Origin: an uncultured Clostridia bacterium
Lineage (GTDB): Bacteria > Bacillota > Clostridia > Christensenellales > Borkfalkiaceae
NCBI GenBank assembly: GCA_947624215.1
Contig: CANQJJ010000020.1
Coordinates: 1-32,354 of the forward strand
Length of the DNA: 32,354 nt
Direction of reading: 5' to 3'
Of the stretch, positions 1 through 6,998 are shown piece after piece. The notes under the pieces are model-generated. The model saw only the letters and a program-made list of their open reading frames with translations. It searched no databases and was not told the DNA's origin. Both the position numbers and the translations under genes were made by a program. The first letter of the stretch is position 1. Each line of letters starts with the position of its first letter.

Positions 1-87
1 CTTTTTTTGATTTTATCTCCGCCATACCCTTGCGGGCACGGAAGAAATCCGATGGATCTCAAATGTGTTTTCGCTACGATGGCCGTA

Positions 88-1095
88 TCAACCCTTCGTA
101 CCGCTCTTGGAAACGCCGCGCATGATGTATTTGCGGCAGAAGATGAAGAGGATGAGGAGGGGCAAACTGACCATGCAGACGGCCGCCATCTTCAGCGTGT
201 CGAGCGGCATGGACGCCCCGTAGTAGTTGTTGTAGATCGACCAATTGTCTCCCCAAGGGCTCGTCGGCTGTACCCTGTCGACGAAGCCGCCCGTCACCCA
301 GTTGGTGATCATCTGCCAAGGCTGCGTGTTGACGAGGCGGGGCCAGATGTAGCTGTTCCACGTGCCGATGAATTTGAGCAGCGTGATGGAGATGAGCGTG
401 GGCGCCGTGAGCGGGACCATGACCTTGAGCAGGTACCCCAAATCGCTCAGCCCGTCTACTTTCGCCGCCTGGTATAGCGAGTTCGGTATCTGCATGAAGT
501 TGTTCCTGAGCAGATAGATGTAGTAGACGCTCACGAGGAAGGGCAGGATGAGCACGGTGTAGGAATTATTCATGTGCGCCTTGGCGACGGTGATATAATT
601 GGAGACCGTGAAGAGTTCGCCGGGGATCATCATCGTCGCGAGCATGATGGCGAAGAGAAGATTTTTCCCCTTGAAATCCATGCGCGCGAGGGCATACGCC
701 GTGATGACGATGACCACGAGCCCGAGGAAGGTGGACAGAAGCCCCACGACGATGGTATTGATGAGGATCTGCGCAAAGGACGCGTTCGTCCCCGAGCCCG
801 GGAGCACCTGGTGGAAGATCATCCAATAGTTCTTCCACTGGAAGGTGTGCGGGAAGAAGGTGGGCACCGATTCGCGGAACTCCATCTCCGTCTTGACGGA
901 GGACATGAGCATCCAATAGAAGGGCAGGAAGGAGAGCACCGCGCACGCCGTCAGGAACACATAGACGAAGACGTTCTTGACGATGTGTTTGATCTTATCT
1001 CTCTTTTTTGCCTTTTCGGCGTCAAACCCCTCGTCGCCCGCGGAGAGATCCCACTTGCCGACGACGGCGGCTTCTTTTTTCTTGTTCTCAGACAT
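88..1095 (-). CDS. Carbohydrate ABC transporter permease, MalG type
   Basis: This is the second inner-membrane subunit of a CUT1-type sugar importer. The 335-aa protein has a charged cytosolic N-terminus (residues 1-40), a first membrane helix at about 42-64 and a typical run of further helices. The cytosolic EAA loop that docks on the ATPase is at about 209-233 (QAAKVDGLSDLG followed by VPLTAPT). The start is supported by AAGGAGG just upstream, which overlaps the stop of the MalF-type gene (13-nt gap), so the two permeases are made together. It is the last complete gene of the operon; the expected solute-binding protein is not in the window. The substrate cannot be read from the sequence. 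Family assignment is secure; specificity is unknown. Confidence 0.93.
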   Translation of the reverse strand: MSENKKKEAAVVGKWDLSAGDEGFDAEKAKKRDKIKHIVKNVFVYVFLTACAVLSFLPFYWMLMSSVKTEMEFRESVPTFFPHTFQWKNYWMIFHQVLPGSGTNASFAQILINTIVVGLLSTFLGLVVIVITAYALARMDFKGKNLLFAIMLATMMIPGELFTVSNYITVAKAHMNNSYTVLILPFLVSVYYIYLLRNNFMQIPNSLYQAAKVDGLSDLGYLLKVMVPLTAPTLISITLLKFIGTWNSYIWPRLVNTQPWQMITNWVTGGFVDRVQPTSPWGDNWSIYNNYYGASMPLDTLKMAAVCMVSLPLLILFIFCRKYIMRGVSKSGTKG

Positions 1096-1108
1096 CTAAG
1101 GTTCCTCC

Positions 1109-2293
1109 TTATCTGTACGTCGTGCGCTTCTTCGTCACCCTGTTGTTGATCCATGTGATGATCATGATGATCACAAACAGCATCAGGGATCCGGCGAACG
1201 CATAGCCCGTCTGTCCGAGCTCGATGTAGTTGTAGAGATATCCGACCATGGTACCCATGTCGTAGTCCATCCCCATCGTTTCGCCGAACAGACCCACGAT
1301 CGCGGAATACTGTTTCATGCCGCCCATGATGCCCGTCACCAAGAGGTAACTGATCTGGGGCATGATCATCGGCGCGGTGATCTTCCAGAGGATGGTCCAG
1401 CGGCTCGCACCGTCTACCTGCGCGGCGTCGTAATACTGCTTATTGATGGACTGCATCGCGCTGAACAGGATGAGGATCTTGAAGGGCAGGCCCGACCACA
1501 CCTCATAGACGATGGCGACGATGTATTTGGCCCATGGGATACTCAGGCTCCCTATCTGCCAATGCGGCGATTGCAGACCCACCCAGTCGATGGGCGAGAT
1601 GCCGAACCAGCCGAGGATGATGTTGACGATGCCCACCGTCTCCGTATTGCTCGCCGTGCCGATGATCTTGAAGAAGGTCGCGAACACGGCGCCCATTGCG
1701 AGCGCGTTGGTGAGATAGGGCAAGAAGAGGATGGTCTGGTAGGCCTTCTGCACCTTCTTGATGGAATTGAGCGCCACGCTGATGAGAAGGGCCAATAAAG
1801 TTGAAAGAGGCACGGAGATAAAAGTCAGGAGCAACGTGTTCACTAAACATTGAACAAAGTTGGCTCCTCCCGTCCCCGTGTCGCCTTTCAATACTCGAAT
1901 GAAATTGTCAAAACCCCATCCGTTGAATTTGCCCGTCATCCCCGAATACCCCTGTTTGAAGGAGTTGAAGAACGCGGCAAAGATGGGATAAAATGTGAAG
2001 ACCGCCATCAGAATGAGCGCAGGCGCGACGAAGATCCATCCGCTCTGTGCTTTGAGGCCGCGGCGGAATCTCTCCCCGCGGGAAAGTTGCGGCCCCTCTG
2101 CGGCGAGCGCCTTTTTCTCTTCGCGGCCCGCCTTCGTAAAGCCGTAGAAAAAGTCTTTGACCGCCGTGTACTTATCTACAAACCACCCCTTGATGCGGGA
2201 GCCCAAATCGATAAAATACTGCGCGACCCTATTGTGCTTTTTCGGAGGTGTCTGAGGCGTTGCGGCGCCATTGTCCTTCTTTTCTTCCATCAT
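1109..2293 (-). CDS. Carbohydrate ABC transporter permease, MalF/UgpA type
   Basis: Partner permease of the MalG-type subunit. The protein has 394 aa, longer than the roughly 300 aa usual for this family because of a hydrophilic, Lys/Arg-rich N-terminal extension of about 82 residues before the first membrane helix (about 84-108). The EAA loop is at about 287-313 (YYDAAQVDGASRW, then ITAPMIMP). The ATG overlaps the stop of the upstream ATPase gene as ATGA (2290-2293), indicating coupled translation; a second in-frame ATG follows directly. The extension could hold regulatory or membrane-associated helices, but I recognise no domain in it. The family call is firm; the transported sugar is unknown. 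Confidence 0.93.
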   Translation of the reverse strand: MMEEKKDNGAATPQTPPKKHNRVAQYFIDLGSRIKGWFVDKYTAVKDFFYGFTKAGREEKKALAAEGPQLSRGERFRRGLKAQSGWIFVAPALILMAVFTFYPIFAAFFNSFKQGYSGMTGKFNGWGFDNFIRVLKGDTGTGGANFVQCLVNTLLLTFISVPLSTLLALLISVALNSIKKVQKAYQTILFLPYLTNALAMGAVFATFFKIIGTASNTETVGIVNIILGWFGISPIDWVGLQSPHWQIGSLSIPWAKYIVAIVYEVWSGLPFKILILFSAMQSINKQYYDAAQVDGASRWTILWKITAPMIMPQISYLLVTGIMGGMKQYSAIVGLFGETMGMDYDMGTMVGYLYNYIELGQTGYAFAGSLMLFVIIMIITWINNRVTKKRTTYR

Positions 2294-3363
2294 CTCAACC
2301 TCTCTTCCGTCTCAGCGTCAAACAGGAACAGCTTGTAGGGTTTGATATTGAATCTCAGGGTAGCGGCGTCTTGGGGAAGGGCCACGTCGCTGTCGATGAT
2401 GCAGCGCACGGTCGGCTTGGTGGAGCTCTCGTGCGTGGAGACGACGGATTTGTCCCTACCCATGACCTCGATATGGTCGACGTTGAGCGTCAGCGCACCG
2501 TCTTCGTTGTAGATGAATCCCTCGGGACGGATGCCCACATAGACTTCGCGGTCGCCGTAGTGCGTCTCGGCAACGGCTTCCCCGCCGATGTAGACCCTGC
2601 CGCCCTCGATCCTCCCCTTGAAGATGTTGATGGGAGGCGTGCCGAGGAAGTTGGCAACGAAGAGGTTGTTGGGGTCGTCATAAATGTCCTGCGGGGCGCC
2701 GATCTGCTGCATGACGCCCAGCTTCATGACCACCATGATGTCGCAGATGCTCATCGCCTCTTCCTGGTCGTGCGTGACGAAGACCGTCGTGATGCCCGTG
2801 GTGCGCTGGATGCGCTTGATCTCCTCGCGCGTCTGCAGCCTGAGGCGTGCGTCGAGGTTGGAGAGGGGCTCGTCCAAGAGGAGGACGTTGGGCATTTTGA
2901 CGAGTGCGCGGGCGATGGCGACGCGCTGCTGCTGGCCGCCCGAGAGTTCGCTGGGCTTGCGGGCCATCAGATCCTCGATCTGCACCAGCCTTGCCGCGTC
3001 GAGCGCACGGGCATTGCCCTCTTCCTTCTTGATGCGCATGTTATCGAGCGGGAAGCGGATGTTCTGCTCCACCGTCATGTGCGGATACAGCGCATAGTTC
3101 TGGAAGACCAGACCGACGCCGCGCTTTTCGGCAGCGAGCGTGGTCACATCCTGGTCGTCAAAGAGGATTTTGCCGGAGGAAGGGCTCTCCAACCCGCTCA
3201 GCATGAAGAGCGTGGTCGACTTGCCGCAACCCGACGGCCCGAGAAGGCCCACGAGCTTGCCGGAGGGGATCTCGATGTTCATGTCCTCCACGGCGTGCAC
3301 CGCTTTGCCTCCCTTTGTGCGACTCGGAAAGATCTTGGTCAAGTGCTGAATGGTTATCTTCAT
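2290..3363 (-). CDS. Sugar ABC transporter ATP-binding protein, MsmK/UgpC/MalK family
   Basis: ATPase that powers the MalF/MalG-type importer. All nucleotide-binding motifs are intact in its 357 aa: Walker A GPSGCGKST (42-50), Q-loop Gln88, signature LSGGQQQ (140-146), Walker B VLLLDEP (160-166) and switch His198 (FVTHDQ). Residues from about 240 to the end form the OB/TOBE regulatory region typical of MalK-like ATPases, which in the family can contact regulators. Such ATPases may serve several sugar importers in Firmicutes. A GAGG ribosome site lies about 8 nt before the ATG, and the gene starts 5 nt after the 433-aa gene ends, so it belongs to the same operon. Confidence 0.95.
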   Translation of the reverse strand: MKITIQHLTKIFPSRTKGGKAVHAVEDMNIEIPSGKLVGLLGPSGCGKSTTLFMLSGLESPSSGKILFDDQDVTTLAAEKRGVGLVFQNYALYPHMTVEQNIRFPLDNMRIKKEEGNARALDAARLVQIEDLMARKPSELSGGQQQRVAIARALVKMPNVLLLDEPLSNLDARLRLQTREEIKRIQRTTGITTVFVTHDQEEAMSICDIMVVMKLGVMQQIGAPQDIYDDPNNLFVANFLGTPPINIFKGRIEGGRVYIGGEAVAETHYGDREVYVGIRPEGFIYNEDGALTLNVDHIEVMGRDKSVVSTHESSTKPTVRCIIDSDVALPQDAATLRFNIKPYKLFLFDAETEERLR

Positions 3364-3368
3364 AAGCG

Positions 3369-4670
3369 TTAAACCTCGCGCCTTACTATTTTGACGATTT
3401 TATCCATCCGGTACCCCTCGACTACCAGGTTGTCCGGCAGGTCCACGGGGGCATACGTTCTGTCGATGTCGATGAACGGATTGACGTACACGCCCGCCTT
3501 CATGCGCAGCGTTGCGGTGTACCCCCCTTCTTTGAGGAGGGAAAATACGAACTCTTCGCCCTCACCCGTGTATTTGATCTCCACGCTCCCGCTGAACTCG
3601 GGCACCTCGCCGAGGTCCAACGAAAACGTCACCATGCTGTAATAATCGTGGCCGAAGACGTCCTCTTTGGCGGGCCCCCTCTTCTCCTTGTGCGGGATCT
3701 TGCACACCTTGAACAGGAACCACTTGAAGAATTTGATGATGTAGTGCGTGCCGAGGAGGAAGTCGGCGATGATGTAGATCGCGACGAAGTAGAGGATGAT
3801 GAAGGGCACTGCCTTGCCGTTCGCGCGCTTGCCGACCGTCTCCGACGCGGCCTTGTATTCCTCCGAGCGGGCCGTGACCTCGCAGCCGCTTTGCTCCCCC
3901 ACCGCCTTGACGACGGCATCGACGTAAGCATTGCGGGCGGCGACGAGCGACTCCGTCTCTTCCTCCGTGATGCCCTCTCTGTTGCCCGCGGCGACGAGCT
4001 CATTGTAGGCACCCATGTCGCCGAAACAGCCGAAGAACGCGCTCTCGAAGCGCAGTTCCTTTGCCGCCTCCGCCGTGTATGCCGCGGTGCCTCTCCTGTC
4101 GGTAAAAGTCAGCTTCTTCACCGAGGAGACGTCGCTCTCGCGGATCTCCAAGAGCACGAATCCGCTCTGGATGAACGTGGATATCCCGTCGTTCTTGCCG
4201 TCGGCGTTCGCGTCGTAATCGAGGAGCGGAAGGCGTTTCTCCGTCCCGTCTGCCGCGGTCACCGTGAGCGACGTTTGGTTGTCTGATTCGCCGTATACGT
4301 CGTAGCTTCCCTCCACGCCGTAGAGGTAGCCCGTGTAGCACTTGTAGAGCATGCCGCGGGTCAGCCCGTCCGCGGGGGGATCGGCGTCATCGGAGGTACC
4401 CGTGTCGTAGACCTCCATCACCGTTTCGTATAAAACGAGCCCTCCGCCGCCCTCGAATTTTTGCTCGGCCGCGGGCTCTTTGGAAAACCCGATGGGCTCC
4501 GATAGGACGAGCGCCGTCAGAAAGTCTCCCTCTTTGAGCGCCTCCGCGATCACTTCCGCAGGGACGGTGAACGTTGCAAAGTATCCGGGCAGCGTCAGCG
4601 CGAAGATCACGCCGATGCCGAACGTGAAGATGAAGTAGATAACGGTCGCGAAAATATTACTTTTCCGCAT
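3369..4670 (-). CDS. Two-TM membrane protein of unknown function in a sugar ABC operon
   Basis: I do not recognise a family. The 433-aa protein has an N-terminal membrane helix (about 6-28), a large acidic, presumably extracytoplasmic region (about 30-285), a second hydrophobic helix (about 287-310) followed by an aromatic/basic stretch, and a cytosolic beta-rich C-terminal part of about 110 residues. It sits between a 119-aa single-TM protein (its start overlaps that gene's end by 14 nt) and the sugar ABC ATPase (5-nt gap), so co-expression with the transporter is very likely. A role in assembling, sensing for or tethering the importer is inference from position only. The ribosome site is weak; translation probably depends on coupling with the upstream gene. 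Confidence 0.8.
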   Translation of the reverse strand: MRKSNIFATVIYFIFTFGIGVIFALTLPGYFATFTVPAEVIAEALKEGDFLTALVLSEPIGFSKEPAAEQKFEGGGGLVLYETVMEVYDTGTSDDADPPADGLTRGMLYKCYTGYLYGVEGSYDVYGESDNQTSLTVTAADGTEKRLPLLDYDANADGKNDGISTFIQSGFVLLEIRESDVSSVKKLTFTDRRGTAAYTAEAAKELRFESAFFGCFGDMGAYNELVAAGNREGITEEETESLVAARNAYVDAVVKAVGEQSGCEVTARSEEYKAASETVGKRANGKAVPFIILYFVAIYIIADFLLGTHYIIKFFKWFLFKVCKIPHKEKRGPAKEDVFGHDYYSMVTFSLDLGEVPEFSGSVEIKYTGEGEEFVFSLLKEGGYTATLRMKAGVYVNPFIDIDRTYAPVDLPDNLVVEGYRMDKIVKIVRREV

Positions 4671-5016
4671 CGTCCGTCTGCTGCGCGAACGCAGTCCCGT
4701 CCGCAGGGGTCTCTTCCAAACCCTCTTCTACGGGTTCCGCAGGAGCTTCCTCCACGGGAGCTTCTTCTACTTCCACGGGAGCTTCTGCGGCTTGTCCCGC
4801 GTCGCCCGTGGCCGTGGACCCGTCGGTGCGGCGCACGTTGGACTTGAAGGCATCCTCTCTCTTTTTGAGGTTGTCCCGCATCTCCTGGTATTGGGCCTTA
4901 TTCAGAATGGGAACGAGGAAATAGAACACAATGCAGAGTGCAACGAGCACCGCAAGCACGATGAAAAATACGATATCTGTCGAGTTCAGCGGATTCAGAG
5001 CCAACAAACTTGGCAT
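4657..5016 (-). CDS. Small single-pass membrane protein with acidic Pro/Ala/Glu tail
   Basis: First gene of the sugar ABC operon, 119 aa, no recognised family. I chose the ATG at 5016 because AGGAGG lies 9 nt upstream; a longer reading from 5130 would begin at about the predicted transcription start and has no ribosome site. After a short N-terminus there is one membrane helix (about 14-36), a basic/amphipathic segment rich in Lys, Arg and Gln (about 40-62), and a low-complexity tail built of Glu, Ala, Pro and Val (about 75-119). The general plan recalls YajC-like or other small bitopic proteins, but no motif supports that. Its 3' end overlaps the next gene by 14 nt. Confidence 0.75.
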   Translation of the reverse strand: MPSLLALNPLNSTDIVFFIVLAVLVALCIVFYFLVPILNKAQYQEMRDNLKKREDAFKSNVRRTDGSTATGDAGQAAEAPVEVEEAPVEEAPAEPVEEGLEETPADGTAFAQQTDDAEK

Positions 5017-5134
5017 ATTTCCTCTCCTCCTTATTAGAAACAACTTGTGAAAAACTTTCGAAAAACCTGTTGAACGAGCTTTGGGGGGATGGAGAAACCG
5101 CAGGGTTTTTCCCTTCCCCGCCTTATCCACGGAA

Positions 5135-5163
5135 ATTATATCATTTCACGCGGAAGATGTCAA
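5135..5163 (-). promoter_or_regulatory. Promoter of the sugar ABC operon
   Basis: On the minus strand, TTGACA (5158-5163) and TATAAT (5135-5140) are separated by exactly 17 nt, a perfect housekeeping sigma consensus. Transcription should start near 5128, giving a leader of about 110 nt before the 119-aa gene. The leader contains two GTTTTTC repeats and a short AGGG/CCCT hairpin, but no riboswitch I recognise. Confidence 0.85.
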
Positions 5164-5186
5164 TCTCATTTCAATAGATTTTATAC

Positions 5187-5209
5187 AAAAAACGCAGTCT
5201 CTTTCCTGC
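5187..5209 (-). terminator. Possible weak terminator after the endonuclease gene
   Basis: Just downstream of the endonuclease stop, a GCAG/CTGC stem (5194-5197 with 5206-5209) is followed on the minus strand by a run of T (complement of 5187-5192). The stem is only 4 bp, so it may be leaky. The sugar ABC promoter begins 24 nt further on. Confidence 0.35.
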
Positions 5210-5214
5210 CCGCC

Positions 5215-6369
5215 TCATTTCTTCATGCGGCGGACGGCCACGACCGCGACGATGACGCCCGCGGCCAAGAGAAGCACGCACACGGCGCCCGCGATACAGC
5301 CGATGAGAAGGCTGTTGTCGGGCTCTTTGTCCTTGACGGGTGCGGAGGGCTGTTGCGTCCCGCTCCCCTCCCCGCTCGGATTCTCGCCACTGCCGGGAGT
5401 CTCGCTGCTACCGGGGGTCTCGCTACTGCCGGGGTTCTCGCTGCCGCCCGGGGCGGGGTCGGGATCGACAGGCGTGGGGTCGGGGTCTACGGGTGTAGGA
5501 TCGGGATCGACGGGCGGAGCCCATACCATGTCCGCATACTCGGGGTAATCGATGAAGGGATTGCGGTTGCCCTGGATGCCGAACGCGACCTCGTTGCGCG
5601 TCTTTTCGATGTCATCCACGGGGTCGAGCTCGTTCCATTCGAGGAGAAGTTCGATCGCCTCCTCTTCCGTCCCCGCCATGATGTCGGTGAAATGAAGGGT
5701 GCCGAAATAGCTCGACCGTCCGTTGCCATTGGTCGTGCCGTGCACGTTTTCGGCCTTGTTGTAGTGCACATACAGATACATCACGATGCGCGCCGCGTCA
5801 CCCTTTACATTGTCGAGAGGCTCGAACACGCCGCCCGCATGATGTCCGCCGAGTTGGGAGTCGGCGCCGCTTATCGTCTTGGAATAAATGGCACCTCCGT
5901 TCGTGACTTTCCCGAATTTGTCGTTGCCCCGACTGTTGTTCATCTTGACTTCAGTAGGACGGATGTGATGCAGGTCCGCACCGCCGCCCTCTTTTCCCCA
6001 AAGCGAAGAGTCTGCCTGCGGCCAAACGTGCTCACGGTTCCATCTCCCTGCATCGCTTCCGTTCAATGTATATTCCCGAATGGGCTCATGCGTATAGAAC
6101 TCAACGATGCCCTCTCCGCCGTCAAGCGCGGGGTCGGTTTGAGGCAAATTCTTTTTGATGCCGTCATACGTCGTATAGGTCGTATGCGTGGTGGTGATGA
6201 GATCGTGGAGCTGGCCGAGGAGTTCGTCCCCCTTCGTGGCCGTGATCGGCGCGTAGTAATCGGTCTCCGCCCATACCGCCGCCGTAATCGGCCCGCTCCC
6301 CGCAAAGGCGGGCGCGAGGCACATCAGGAGCGCCGTGATGAGCGTCAGTGTTCTTTTGGTGAGATTCAT
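5215..6369 (-). CDS. Secreted, C-terminally anchored endonuclease I family nuclease
   Basis: Extracellular nuclease of the EndA/NucM endonuclease I (His-Me finger) family, cutting DNA or RNA at the cell surface. I start it at 6369, whose ATG overlaps the thymidine kinase stop (ATGA) and has AGGAGG 6 nt upstream; that gives 384 aa. A signal peptide occupies about 1-23. Catalytic motifs are present: NREHVWP (111-117), DLHHIRP (132-138) and NNSRGN (144-149). After the nuclease come tandem PVDPDPT and PGSSET repeats (about 280-345), then a hydrophobic helix and a basic RRMKK end. Nuclease, flexible stalk and C-terminal anchor suggest the enzyme stays on the membrane facing outwards. Last gene of the deo operon, fitting a DNA-feeding role. 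Confidence 0.9.
   Translation of the reverse strand: MNLTKRTLTLITALLMCLAPAFAGSGPITAAVWAETDYYAPITATKGDELLGQLHDLITTTHTTYTTYDGIKKNLPQTDPALDGGEGIVEFYTHEPIREYTLNGSDAGRWNREHVWPQADSSLWGKEGGGADLHHIRPTEVKMNNSRGNDKFGKVTNGGAIYSKTISGADSQLGGHHAGGVFEPLDNVKGDAARIVMYLYVHYNKAENVHGTTNGNGRSSYFGTLHFTDIMAGTEEEAIELLLEWNELDPVDDIEKTRNEVAFGIQGNRNPFIDYPEYADMVWAPPVDPDPTPVDPDPTPVDPDPAPGGSENPGSSETPGSSETPGSGENPSGEGSGTQQPSAPVKDKEPDNSLLIGCIAGAVCVLLLAAGVIVAVVAVRRMKK
5390..5443 (-). repeat. 18-nt tandem repeat coding for the Ser/Glu/Thr-Pro-Gly stalk
   Basis: Three 18-nt units (5390-5407, 5408-5425, 5426-5443), nearly identical, encode the PGSSET-like stalk of the endonuclease. Such repeats can change copy number by slippage without breaking frame. 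Confidence 0.8.
5455..5517 (-). repeat. 21-nt tandem repeat coding for the PVDPDPT stalk
   Basis: Three 21-nt units (5455-5475, 5476-5496, 5497-5517) encode seven-residue Pro/Asp/Thr units between the catalytic domain and the membrane anchor of the nuclease. Each unit is a multiple of three, so length variation would keep the frame. Confidence 0.8.
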
Positions 6370-6956
6370 GTATTTCCTCCTGCTTGTTGCGCGCGCATTT
6401 TCAGCCAGCATTTCCTGCACATGGCGACGTATCTGTCGTTGCCGCCGAGAAGCACCTGTGATCCCTCCGTGACGATGTTGCCGTTGTCATCCAGCCTCGC
6501 GTTCACCGTCGCCTTCGCCCCGCAGGTGCACACCGACTTGATCTCGCTGATCGATTCGGCGATCTCGAACAGCCGCTTGCTCCCCGGGAAGAGGTGGGTG
6601 GTGAAATCCGTGGAGAGGCCGAAGCAGAGCACGGGGATGTCGCGTTCGATGACGATGTCGGCGAGCTGGTCCACCTGTTCGGGGGTCAGAAATTGGCACT
6701 CGTCCACGATGATGACGTCGCAGTCGGCGTATTTTTCGAGATACAGCCTGTGCAGGTCCTCCTCCGACGCCACGGCCACAGCGTCCTTTTGCAGCCCGAT
6801 GCGCGATTTGACGACGGTGGCGCCGTCCCTCGTGTCGATGGCGGGTTTGAGGAGCAAAACCTTCATGTTGCGCTCCTCATAGTTGAACTTCGTGATGAGC
6901 GCCTGCGCCGTCTTGGAACAGCCCATCGCGCCGAATTTGAAGTAGAGTTTTGCCAT
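6366..6956 (-). CDS. tdk: Thymidine kinase
   Basis: Type II thymidine kinase that phosphorylates (deoxy)thymidine with ATP, returning it to the dTTP pool. The 196-aa length is usual. The N-terminus MAKLYFKF is typical, followed by the P-loop GAMGCSKT (9-16), in which the Gly before Lys of the textbook GKS/T is Ser. The Walker B/lid region reads VDECQFL, and two Cys pairs (CTC near residue 142 and CRKC near 181) form the structural zinc site. It lies in the deo operon, 42 nt after pdp, and its stop overlaps the nuclease start. In this context it is the salvage branch beside nucleoside breakdown. Confidence 0.95.
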   Translation of the reverse strand: MAKLYFKFGAMGCSKTAQALITKFNYEERNMKVLLLKPAIDTRDGATVVKSRIGLQKDAVAVASEEDLHRLYLEKYADCDVIIVDECQFLTPEQVDQLADIVIERDIPVLCFGLSTDFTTHLFPGSKRLFEIAESISEIKSVCTCGAKATVNARLDDNGNIVTEGSQVLLGGNDRYVAMCRKCWLKMRAQQAGGNT

Positions 6957-6971
6957 AGTTCTTCCCTTTTT

Positions 6972-6986
6972 CCGTACGATGTACGG
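6972..6986 (-). other. Perfect short hairpin in the pdp-tdk spacer
   Basis: CCGTAC (6972-6977) and GTACGG (6981-6986) form a perfect inverted repeat with a 3-nt loop, just ahead of the thymidine kinase ribosome site. No T-run follows on the minus strand, so it is not a classical terminator. It could mark an mRNA processing or stability point. Confidence 0.5.
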
Positions 6987-6998
6987 CGCTTTCCGCGT

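Noticed and set aside
1..25. Possible start of a further ABC-operon gene (ATG at 25 on the minus strand, MAEIKSKK)
   Set aside because: Only eight codons are visible and no well-spaced ribosome site precedes it; it cannot be supported.
88..3363. The ABC transporter as the missing nucleoside importer of the adjacent deo operon
   Set aside because: The permeases carry CUT1 (MalF/MalG-type) features and the ATPase is MsmK/UgpC-like; bacterial nucleoside ABC systems use a different (CUT2/BmpA-type) architecture. The operon also has its own promoter.
5017..5130. N-terminal extension of the 119-aa membrane protein to 5130
   Set aside because: It would begin at or before the predicted transcription start and has no ribosome site, while AGGAGG precedes the ATG at 5016.
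5120..5132. TTATCCACG, one base off a DnaA box, with nearby TTGTGAAAA-like strings
   Set aside because: A single degenerate box, no cluster, no dnaA or dnaN gene and no AT-rich unwinding region; it lies in the ABC operon leader.
5089..6882. Long open frames antisense to real genes (here 597 aa on the plus strand; also 8333-10336, 10441-12396, 19240-21348 and 21940-24528)
   Set aside because: They lie opposite genes with clear motifs, lack ribosome sites and give low-complexity Arg/Val/Gly/Asp-rich proteins. They follow from the strong GC third-position bias of the real genes.
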